DNA of 13,726 nt, from positions 1 to 13,726 of the forward strand of contig JAAYDH010000039.1 of assembly GCA_012729405.1 (NCBI GenBank). Direction: 5' to 3'. The notes under the pieces were generated by a model. That model was given only the letters and a program-made list of their open reading frames with translations, did not search any database and was not told where the DNA came from. The position numbers and the translations under genes were made by a program. Source of the stretch: Erysipelotrichaceae bacterium (GTDB lineage: Bacteria; Bacillota_I; Bacilli_A; RFN20; CAG-826). This document shows, piece by piece, positions 6,145 to 13,726 of the stretch (position 1 is its first letter; each line of letters starts with the position of its first letter).

Positions 6145-7047
6145 TTATAAGGTCAGCAAGTAGAATAATACTGCCAAGATGGCTATGTGCAAGGGGTAAT
6201 AGAAGTAGGCCCCGTACTCAAACCACTTCCTATTATAGCCACGCTTTCCGTTGTAACACAAAAGAAGTGCTCCGGAAAAAAGCGAAAGCCACTGATAAGG
6301 CAAGAAGGGTGTAATTATTATCAAATCAACGATATATACCACAATCGCGAAGAAGATAACGGTACCCATGTTGACTAAATTGGTAACTCGGACATCAAAT
6401 GAGGAATAATGTAGAACCTCGGCATCGACCCCCATGTCTCCAGCTAGCTTTTGAAGGTACATATCTTTAAAGATTTTAGCGATGTAAAAACCCATTATCA
6501 TCAAAACCGCAAAACAGCCATATTGTGTCCTTAGAACCGGAGGAAACCAATGGATTGCTGTGCCGTTTGTTTTCTCATATGATGACACCCCAAAAGACAA
6601 GATAGAAATAATGGCCGGTATTAAAGAAAGTAGTTTAACTTTTATATCCTTATTTTTGAGTAGAAATACCCCTACAGCACCCAGGAACAAGTCCATGAAA
6701 ATATTGCCAAAAAGCCTCAAGTTCGGAATATAGAACGGATTGTTTGGAATATAGAGTAGCATTGAAAAAGCAATCGCGATGATAGCCGCCATACCTCCTA
6801 AGCGGAGGGCATAGTTTCGAAAATTCTTTGTGTGAATAGCGCCTTCATATATCAAAAAGGCAAATAAGGGCATTGCCAATCTTCCCAAACCGCGCATAAC
6901 TAGTACGAGAGCGGCATTTTCTTTTAAGAAGTAATATCCGATAAATAAGCCTAGGTGATCTAACGTCATGAAGAAAAAGGCCAATAACTTCAAGGTGAAG
7001 TTAGAAAAGATAAGGCCGCGCTGTTGTTTAATTACACTTGTTTCCAT
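6145..7047 (-). CDS. TraX family multispanning membrane protein
   Basis: This hydrophobic protein of about 300 residues has roughly eight membrane helices. Residue numbers below are from ATG 7047. Blocks that mark the TraX family are FMTLDHLG (D30/H31), RGLGRLAMPLFAFLIYEG (52-69) followed by HTKNFRNYALRL, and near the end GKRGYNRKW (from 267) with FYYPLHIAIL (H287). TraX of the F plasmid is needed to N-acetylate pilin; chromosomal relatives in Bacillota are common, probably acyl transfer at the membrane, but their substrates are mostly unknown. There is no conjugation gene here, so a pilin role is not implied. The start is ambiguous: ATG 7047 is 1 base after the TAA of the upstream gene (TAA T ATG), while ATG 7062 would overlap that gene by 14 bases and add MVLDN. 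Neither has a good ribosome binding site; 7047 is preferred because rdgB shows the same junction type. Confidence 0.85.
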   Translation of the reverse strand: METSVIKQQRGLIFSNFTLKLLAFFFMTLDHLGLFIGYYFLKENAALVLVMRGLGRLAMPLFAFLIYEGAIHTKNFRNYALRLGGMAAIIAIAFSMLLYIPNNPFYIPNLRLFGNIFMDLFLGAVGVFLLKNKDIKVKLLSLIPAIISILSFGVSSYEKTNGTAIHWFPPVLRTQYGCFAVLMIMGFYIAKIFKDMYLQKLAGDMGVDAEVLHYSSFDVRVTNLVNMGTVIFFAIVVYIVDLIIITPFLPYQWLSLFSGALLLCYNGKRGYNRKWFEYGAYFYYPLHIAILAVLFYLLTL

Positions 7048-7048
7048 A

Positions 7049-7870
7049 TTATCCAATACCATTAAGGATTAAAATCGAGCTGATAGCAACTAGATTATTG
7101 AGGATGTGAGCAGTCATTGATGAAGCTAAACCAAAGTAGTGGTAAGCAAAGCATAGAGCGGCGCCGGCAACCATGTATGAAGGAAGGTTGAGAAGTTCAA
7201 TTATATAGGCATCTGTACTTTCGGCCATAAAGTCAAAATGAATAAGGGCAAATACCAAAATTGTGACAAGATATGCCACCCATTTACCGAAGCGAGCAAA
7301 GAAAGAAAATAATCCTAGCCGATAGGTCAATTCTTCACAAATTGGACCGACAAAGACAAAAATAATAACCGACAAAATCGGAAAAGCCACTGTCATTTGT
7401 CGAATCAAAGATTCGTTTTCATTTACCTCTAACTCGATAAACGAAGAAATAATGCGATTATAAATGGAATTAAAAAATAAAACTCCGACTCCGATTAAAA
7501 CTCCCATCACATAAGGCGTCGCTTTTTTGAATGCTTTTAAAATATTTCTGTGATTGGTAAGCACTAAAGGAATAAGACCAAAAAATAAGATGCCATAAGT
7601 CACAAATTGACATATTGCCATATATAAAACTTTGTTTTCAACCGTATTTAGATATTGAAAGGAAAAAGAAACTATTAGGCCAATAACGTTTAGGCCGAGC
7701 CATCCGACGAGAAAGAAAACTATTTCCTGCCAGCGGGGCAACCAAGTTATTCCGCGGTGATTTTTGTGAGCATCGGGATTGGAGTTATTTCCGCCACATT
7801 TTGGGCATTGTCTCTCAACTGCATCGTAAATGTTCTCACATTTATCACAAACACTGCTCTTAAATAACAT
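7049..7870 (-). CDS. CPBP family intramembrane metalloprotease with N-terminal zinc ribbon
   Basis: The protein has 273 residues. A short zinc ribbon at the N-terminus (C8-x2-C11, C22-x2-C25) is followed by a linker and about seven or eight membrane helices from residue 47. The CPBP (Rce1-like, also called Abi) motifs are intact: EExxxR at E179/E180/R184, FxxxH at F207/H211 and HxxxN at H255/N258, which form the membrane-embedded metal or glutamate active site. Members cleave prenylated proteins, process bacteriocins, or act in bacteriocin self-immunity; no bacteriocin gene is near, so the substrate is unknown. It is the first gene of the minus-strand operon with the TraX family gene and trxA, and lies back to back with the giant plus-strand gene across 91 bases. 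The start ATG at 7870 has only a weak purine-rich site (AGGAAATAAAGGAA). No firm promoter was found. Confidence 0.88.
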   Translation of the reverse strand: MLFKSSVCDKCENIYDAVERQCPKCGGNNSNPDAHKNHRGITWLPRWQEIVFFLVGWLGLNVIGLIVSFSFQYLNTVENKVLYMAICQFVTYGILFFGLIPLVLTNHRNILKAFKKATPYVMGVLIGVGVLFFNSIYNRIISSFIELEVNENESLIRQMTVAFPILSVIIFVFVGPICEELTYRLGLFSFFARFGKWVAYLVTILVFALIHFDFMAESTDAYIIELLNLPSYMVAGAALCFAYHYFGLASSMTAHILNNLVAISSILILNGIG

Positions 7871-7950
7871 TTCCTTTATTTCCTAATAAAAAAACTATAC
7901 ACTAAAATTAACCAAAACGGGAAGAATAACTAGTAGTTATGAACCAGTAA

Positions 7951-7957
7951 GAGAGGT
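7951..7957 (+). promoter_or_regulatory. Shine-Dalgarno site of the giant membrane protein gene
   Basis: GAGAGGT ends 4 bases before the ATG at 7962 and supports that start. Confidence 0.65.
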
Positions 7958-7961
7958 AATA

Positions 7962-9419
7962 ATGTCAGCTGAATTATTTACTCAAATTGTCAACATCGCC
8001 CTGATTGTTATTTTCATTTTAATTCTCCTCGGCTTTATCTTTGCCGCCATTCACGGATATCGAAAAGGTCTATGGTCTTCAGCTTTCCGGATGCTTTTCA
8101 TGTTCGTTTTTATTGGAACGGGCTTGATGTCGCTGTCGGCGATTGCTGATTTTATTGCCAATATTAATCTTGATTCTTTTATTCCTGTTGAAACAATTGT
8201 TATCACTAATACGAGTTCTGGAGTGACGTATTATGCTCCGATTACTTCTTTACACGACACTTTGGTGTCTGCCTTCCGTGGTTATTATTATGTTTTTAAT
8301 ACACAGGGCAACTACTTAATGGCGACCGAATTCGCTGAAGCACTTGCTGTGTCAGCGATTAAGTTAGTTACATTTATCGTCATCATGATTGTAACAGGCC
8401 TCTTGGGGTGGCTTTTCAGCACAATTCTCTGGCATGCCGCTTTTAAACATCTCGTCCCCAAACTCGTTCGTAAGAAGAGAAAAATTGGCTGGGCAGGAGC
8501 GATAACGTCAGCTGTCACTTATGTTGTGGTCACTTTCCTGATGATGTCTCCGCTGACATCGATGATGAATATCATTAATCAAAATTACGACGAAAGAAAC
8601 GATCAAAACGAGATTGTCAGTTACTTAAACGGATTCGTTAGCGCTTATGATAATTCTTTATTCGCAAAGACTTTCTTTAACTGGACGGTTGATTCCGATT
8701 CAGGTATGACTCTCGATGCCAATATTCTCAGTACCTTAACTTCATCCTCATTGGAAAATGGTTCAATTAGCATTATTGGCAGTATTAATGAACTCGCCAA
8801 TATTGCTTCTACTTTAGCGGAAAATCTCATGCTTGGATCTAATGGGCAAATTACTTTTAACGTCCCAGAGATGATTAGCCAAGAATACATTGAAGCTCTC
8901 TTCGCATCACTGAAAGGATCTTCACTGATCATGACAATCCTACCTATTGCAGTTCAACTAGCGGTAAGCGCTGATTTTCTAGCCGGTGTTGTTGACCCTT
9001 CTCTTATCGATCTTTCTGATGCCGAGTGGGACAAAGAACTTGATGCGATTGAAACTATCGTAATTGATATCGCAAATAGCGGATTAGTTGACTCCTTTAT
9101 TACTGAAGAAGGAGAATTTATCACCCCGAGCAATATCGAAACTGTTATTGGTGGTCTAATGACAAGCGACGCTTATACCTATACTTATCATGCCTTAAGA
9201 ACAATTAGTGATTCTAAACTATTGTCTCGCGCCCTGCCGGCAGTGGTCCAACTCCTAATCAATACTAACTCAGATGTGCAAACCTATTTGCCGTTATCTT
9301 TTGAAACCCTCAACGATATCGACTGGGGATTTGAATTAAGCACAATCTATGATTGCTTGTACCAAATGTATACCATCGACGACCGTATTCTTCCGGCAAT
9401 TATGGGTCACCAGTGGTGA
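7962..9419 (+). CDS. N-terminal part of a giant CvpA-like membrane protein, interrupted by a frame change
   Basis: The frame has 485 codons and ends at TGA 9417. Residues 1-200 carry four likely membrane helices (about 7-30, 42-66, 132-157, 176-197). The first pair is joined by HGYRKGLWSSAFRML, much like the GYRKGL turn of CvpA (colicin V production) proteins, and the basic loop KLVRKKRKIGWAGAITS before helix 4 also fits CvpA. From about residue 205 the protein is soluble, helical and acidic. Two diverged copies of a motif are visible, GSSLIMTILPIAVQLAV (near residue 318) and DSKLLSRALPAVVQLLI (near 417), each followed some 30 residues later by an aspartate-tryptophan segment (AEWDKEL, IDWGFEL). 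A CvpA protein is normally only 160-200 residues. The tail MGHQW before TGA looks accidental: coding continues without pause in the next frame, so this is probably one gene with the following entry. Confidence 0.8.
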   Translation: MSAELFTQIVNIALIVIFILILLGFIFAAIHGYRKGLWSSAFRMLFMFVFIGTGLMSLSAIADFIANINLDSFIPVETIVITNTSSGVTYYAPITSLHDTLVSAFRGYYYVFNTQGNYLMATEFAEALAVSAIKLVTFIVIMIVTGLLGWLFSTILWHAAFKHLVPKLVRKKRKIGWAGAITSAVTYVVVTFLMMSPLTSMMNIINQNYDERNDQNEIVSYLNGFVSAYDNSLFAKTFFNWTVDSDSGMTLDANILSTLTSSSLENGSISIIGSINELANIASTLAENLMLGSNGQITFNVPEMISQEYIEALFASLKGSSLIMTILPIAVQLAVSADFLAGVVDPSLIDLSDAEWDKELDAIETIVIDIANSGLVDSFITEEGEFITPSNIETVIGGLMTSDAYTYTYHALRTISDSKLLSRALPAVVQLLINTNSDVQTYLPLSFETLNDIDWGFELSTIYDCLYQMYTIDDRILPAIMGHQW

Positions 9420-9421
9420 TT
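9400..9421 (+). other. Single-base frame change joining two parts of one reading frame
   Basis: The upstream frame reads ATG GGT CAC CAG TGG TGA. If one G of the GGG at 9404-9406 is ignored it reads ATG GTC ACC AGT GGT GAT TCT GAG, giving MVTSGDSESDDGEDP and joining smoothly into the downstream frame. This is equivalent to one inserted base. It may be a sequencing or assembly error in a short homopolymer, a real mutation, or much less likely a programmed event; no classical +1 slippery site or stimulator is seen. Confidence 0.7.
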
Positions 9422-12400
9422 CTGAGAGCGATGATGGCGAGGACCCTGTCGAATTAATGGATGTTATCGTTGAAAACATCACTGCTTATAGCCGGATTAT
9501 TGTTGGTGAAACTAACTCTTCCAATCAACTAATTAACATCGATAGTGAAGGCCGCACTATAGTCTATCAAAACGGAAAAAAGATTCCAGGCCGAAGCTAT
9601 TCATTGTTGGATATTTCTCTCTGCAAGTATCTATTTTCTGCTCTTCCACAGGCATTAGGTTCTCTTCTAACAGAAGAAGGAATGGCAGAAGCGATTTCTA
9701 CGGTGATGGATGAACTTTCAACCGGTGTTTGGAGACTGAACTTTAAACAAGAATTCAATGCTTTGTTCTATATCCTTGCCGCATTCGCGGATAATCCGAG
9801 TGCCATAAATACACTGATTAGTGGTCAAATTATTCCTGAAGGTGGTTCGATTGGTGACATCGACCCTGAATTAATCAAAGTTATTAATAAAGCGATTAAA
9901 CGCATTGATAACTCAAGAATTATTTACGTAATTTTAGTCCCGATGATACGCGACTTGCTGACAAGTGGCGAGATTTCGGACGCCTTTGCTCAAACCGGTA
10001 TTGATATCGCTATCGTGCAGGATGGAATTGATAAAGCCGAAGCTTCAAAAACACTTGGCACAGAATTATCCAAGATTTTGAGTGCGATTAAACATATCGG
10101 AGTCTTGGTGGATATTCTCAGTGCTGAACCTGCTCTCGACGTGCCAACTCTCATTGAAGAACTCGGAAACGCTAATGAATCAATCGCTCATGCTCTTGAT
10201 GCGATTTATAGTTGCCGTTTGATCAACCCAATCCCTGAAGATGATGATTCTTATGAATTGAATGAAAACTATATCAACGCCATGAGTTATATCTTTGGCG
10301 ATTCGCTGGGTGTTGATGGTCTCGTCTTTGACGAAACATTGTTAGGAGATCCAAATATTCGTTGGGTTAACTCGACAAATAGCAACGGCGAATATTTCCA
10401 TGATCGTTACGGACGACCCATCTATGATGGAGAAAACGGCGCAATCGCTAATGTCATTCGTGCTCTTGGTTCCTCTGGACTCATGGAAGTCATTCTCGAT
10501 GAGCACTTCTTTGATGAGGCTGATTTAACTGATAATCTCGCTTCTTTGGAAACCGAATATCATCTCTCATCGCTATTAAAAACGATGGCAAAGAGTAAAG
10601 TGTTCTCCAGCACACTTGGCCATTTCCTCGATGCTCAACTACAAGAAACCGGCATCCTCGATTTAGATATCGGTGTTTCCTTTACAAACGTTCAAGATTG
10701 GGACACTGAAGCCGATAATCTCGGCAATTTACTCATTGCCATTGGCGAAGCCTCAATTAATATCGCTGACCTCGACCTGACTAGTGCGAAGAATGTTGTC
10801 GGTTTAAATAATTTGCTTCACGCTTTGGCTGATTCATCGATATTTGTCGATAAGACTAGCGGGGACTATCTCTTCTCACCTTGGTTGTATTCTAAAGTAA
10901 AAGATAGCCTCTCGGGCTTTTCTGATGACTCGACCACTTATGATTTGATTAAAGACCCTGTCGAATGGGATAACGCCTGGGGCGCCAAGGGAGATGACGA
11001 CTATACGATTGTCGCTCGCGATTTCGCCTCTTTGATGAACAAAGAAGACTGGGTTGATGAAGATTTTGACTCCGATGATTTCGATGTCTCAATTTACGAG
11101 AGTCCGCTCAGTTTATATGCTAACTACTGGGACAATCCGCAATTCATACTCGATTACGCCTCCGTTTTTCAACAAGATGAAATCGGTCGAATATGTCAAA
11201 TTATTTACTGGGCAACTCAAGCTTTGGAAGAAGATGATTTATTTGAAATGCCTTCTTCCGTTTTCTCTGGATTTCTCGACTCAATTAACCAAACGGTTGC
11301 TCTTCGAGTAGCCGTCTTCAATCTATTTGAAATTGCTAAAACTTCGTTGGATGAAGGCGGTTCTACCCCTGTCTTCGATTTGTCTCCTGCAAATACAACT
11401 TATCTCATTTCCTGCGATCAAGCGATTGATGATTATGAAACTTCAAGAACCCTTCGACAATTCGAAATTAACCATTTAGTGAGCGTTTATTCGGCCTACC
11501 GCACCCTATCCGATAAAGAAGTTTTGGATACGGTCAATGGTTTAGTGCTCGAAAATTTCGATGAGGAAGTTTCTGATTCTCTTCGTGATGCTGTCATTGA
11601 AATTCAAGAATCTAACGTCTTCCATCGCAAAGGTTCGATTAACGACCCTGATTTAGATAACGACAACGATGGTTTCTACCCAACCGTTCTACAAAACCTT
11701 ATCAAATCCTTATTATCCAACGAGGCAATGAGCTCGATTGTTTATAACTCCGACAACCCGAAAGATATTTACTATTACTCGACATATGAGGATTATTTGC
11801 CGGATGGAATAGTTACCATTACTGATAATGACGTCATGAAGGCTAAAGTTGATTACACAGTCGATAGATACTTCGATTATGCTGGCGTTCATGAATTTGA
11901 TTATAATAATCAAATCTCTGAAATCAACAAGATTTTTGATGTCGTTGATTCGATTATCAGCGGTCCAAACCCTCTCAGTCAAATGGACTTTAACGCTCTT
12001 GATATCGAAAGCTTTGACACCGATGGTGTGAGAACCGCTCTCCTCGCCCTTAATGAAACACAGACTCTCTATGATTCTGTACCTAACTTAATCTACAAGA
12101 TCATGAATGGTGATTTTACTGCTTTTGAAGGAGTTAATTTAGCAGACGCAACTATTTTTTATCACTATGATTATGATGCATCAGGAACCACCAATTACGA
12201 GACGAAGTACGACGAAGACGAAATCTTCAATATCATCCATCTCCTCGATGATTACCAAGACTTCACGGATGTTGTTGGATTGGGTAATATTCAAGACCTT
12301 TCAGTTATGAAGAATTTACTCGATAGCGGCATCATAGAAAACGTTTTGACACATACTTACCGGAGCCATATTTTACATACCTCAAATCAGTATTTGACTA

Positions 12401-13726
12401 ATCCGAACCACATGACTATTTTCGAGCAAGTCATCAATATGATTGTAACTAAGTCCGGCTTCAGTGACTATACATATGCAACTGACCCAGACACTCAAAT
12501 GCGCGCCAGAATCAAGGCCGTCACGGCATACGACGAAGCCGCAAAAGACGATCCGTTAGTTTTGAATCCAAACGGATACCATGAATTCTGGCTTAATCCA
12601 GATCTTTCAGGAAATGATGAGATTCACGCCTTAATCAACTTTATGAAAGGCGGGCAAGAACTACTCGGAGAAGTTGGAACAATGGATGTTGCCAATTTAC
12701 AAATGAGCAATTTTAGCCCTATCGACATTCGCGATTTAATTTACGATCTCAACCGCGTTGATTTCCTCAGCGACGCTGTACCTATTTTCGTTTCACATGG
12801 CTTCGATACGATTGGTTTGAATAACCTCGCCACCTATGGCGGAACCAGATATACTTATTACGATATCGGCCAGCTCCAATATGGAGGCGCTCGCGATGGT
12901 TCAGATTTTGCAACCTCTGAAATTAATCTTATTTACTTAGCTCTAAATAACCTCGCTCAATATGACATTGAAAGCAACTTTGTTGCTTACGATAATTTCC
13001 AAAATCTCGCCAACTTCTCAACGTTGGTGGGGACCGCCTATTTCGATGGCATTATGACCTTCGTGACTGATAGTCACATTTTCAATACTGACCCAAGCGG
13101 CAATTATGACACGATGTGGTACATTGCTCCTGCCTTACCAGCCTCTGCTCGCGGCTTGTTGCTGTATAACGCTTTGACAGCTGGTCAATCTGATCCGGTT
13201 CAGGGAACCAACTTTGGTGACTACATCACTGGAGCGACACCAGAAGAAAAAATTGCCACTCTATCGAAGCTTTATACCTTTGATAATTTTGATAAAATCG
13301 CCGAATCTCGTGGCTTATACACACTCGCCGCTAACTCGTTGAACATCGATACCAACAACCTGACGATTTCAGACTTCTCATCAATAACCGACTCGCGTGA
13401 CGCGATTAATGAATTGACGCGCGTTTCATACGATGCCTACAGCGACGGAACTAATGTCCGCTCATATATCGCTAGCGAAATCGCTTCCGGATTACTTGAC
13501 GATGTTATGGAAGAACAGTATCCGATTATTGATGGATATGGTTACTATTATGAAATCATTCAATTCGGTCCCGTTGATTACGTGAGCGTCAATCAAAATG
13601 CCTACGATAATATCAATGAAAATGAATGCGACGGTATTGAAGGGTCATTTAAAATTGTCATTATGCTCGATAATATCTCCCACGGAGGTAGTACTCCAAC
13701 TCGCACGGAAATTGAAAGCGCCTTCA
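9421..13726 (+). CDS. Continuation of the giant repetitive protein, 3' end outside window
   Basis: From 9421 to the right edge the frame is open for 1435 codons with no stop, so this 4.3-kb stretch is not empty. The first ATG after the break is 9457 (MDVIVENI); with no ribosome binding site there, it is best read as part of the gene starting at 7962, giving a total above 1900 residues. The sequence is acidic, rich in Asp, Asn, Ser and Tyr, with few cysteines and no further membrane helix up to the edge, which fits a large extracytoplasmic region hanging from the CvpA-like domain. It starts with an acidic linker (SGDSESDDGEDP). Diverged repeats continue: KSKVFSSTLGHFLDAQL with VQDWDTEADNL (near 10590-10720) echo the motif of the N-terminal part, and longer modules of about 220-250 residues recur from about 11600. 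DLDNDNDG at 11650-11673 looks like a calcium-binding loop. No enzyme domain is recognised. Adhesion, envelope architecture or transport scaffold are all possible. Confidence 0.82.
11611..13440 (+). repeat. Diverged tandem protein modules of about 220-250 residues
   Basis: Three marker segments recur in order. One begins at 12013 (FDTDGVRTALLALNE), 12712 (FSPIDIRDLIYDLNR) and 13375 (FSSITDSRDAINELTR), spacings of 699 and 663 bases. The second is at about 12220 (EIFNIIHLLDDYQDF) and 12919 (EINLIYLALNNLAQY). The third begins at 11611 (SNVFHRKGSIND), 12364 (SHILHTSNQYLT) and 13072 (SHIFNTDPSGNY), spacings of 753 and 708 bases. Identity is low at both DNA and protein level, so these are old duplications, not a recent tandem array. 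Boundaries are approximate. Confidence 0.6.

Noticed and set aside
7871..7961. Paired promoters in the divergent gap between the CPBP gene and the giant gene
   Set aside because: TATAGT (minus) and TAAAAT (plus) are present but lack matching -35 boxes or a correct TGn extension; too weak to list.
9400..9421. Programmed +1 ribosomal frameshift
   Set aside because: There is no prfB-like CTT-TGA or other slippery codon. tRNA-Trp on TGG cannot re-pair well with GGT, and no upstream Shine-Dalgarno stimulator is visible. An indel is simpler.
9417..9450. TGA read as tryptophan to extend the 7962 frame
   Set aside because: Continuing in the same frame after TGA meets several more TGA codons within a few dozen bases and gives non-coding-like sequence. 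Elsewhere tryptophan is TGG and TGA acts as a stop.
11054..11311. Plus-strand 85-residue open frame inside the giant gene
   Set aside because: It lies in another frame inside the continuous 9421-13726 coding frame and has no start signal.
11713..11982. Minus-strand open frame antisense to the giant gene
   Set aside because: The plus-strand frame is continuous through this region with repeat-consistent sequence, and the minus-strand protein shows no recognisable domain.

Overview
The window looks like chromosomal DNA from a low-to-moderate GC member of the Bacillota, probably one of the Mollicutes-related or deep-branching Bacilli lineages. The basis is a DegV-family protein, a single-domain thioredoxin, a TraX family protein, a CPBP protease, AGGAGG ribosome binding sites, and a surface protein ending in one membrane helix plus a lysine tail without LPXTG. 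The genetic code appears standard: TGG is used for tryptophan, and TGA ends the gene at 3024-4073. I see no insertion sequence, CRISPR array, phage gene or replication origin.

Layout. Positions 2-451 are the end of a membrane-anchored surface protein, closed by a strong terminator. Next is an MTA/SAH deaminase-like amidohydrolase (562-1860, +). It converges on a spermidine-synthase-like methyltransferase-fold protein of unknown role (1889-2956, -) across a shared hairpin. That gene diverges from a zinc-ribbon membrane protein (3024-4073, +), which in turn converges on and overlaps rdgB (4055-4657, -). rdgB follows a DegV-family gene (4660-5526, -). A tRNA-Gly(UCC) with its own consensus promoter and terminator separates this pair from a second minus-strand operon: a zinc-ribbon CPBP protease (7049-7870), a TraX family membrane protein (6145-7047) and trxA (5819-6127).

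From 7962 to the right edge, 5.8 kb of plus-strand sequence is essentially one giant gene. It encodes a CvpA-like four-helix membrane domain followed by a very large, repetitive and acidic presumed extracytoplasmic region. At about 9404-9419 the frame changes by one base: 485 codons end at TGA, and the next frame stays open for at least 1435 codons to the window end. This long open region is not closed within the window and is easily missed by a start-to-stop gene search. Diverged repeats of about 220-250 residues are visible in its distal part.

A second theme is translation initiation. Three genes (562, 2956, 3024) have an extended -10 box (TGnTAnnAT) ending only 5-6 bases before the start codon, which suggests leaderless mRNAs. 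degV, trxA and the giant gene have normal Shine-Dalgarno sites. Two operon-internal genes (rdgB, traX-like) begin 1-2 bases after the upstream TAA with no clear ribosome binding site. The recognised enzymes are ordinary housekeeping functions; the giant protein and the initiation pattern are the least ordinary parts.
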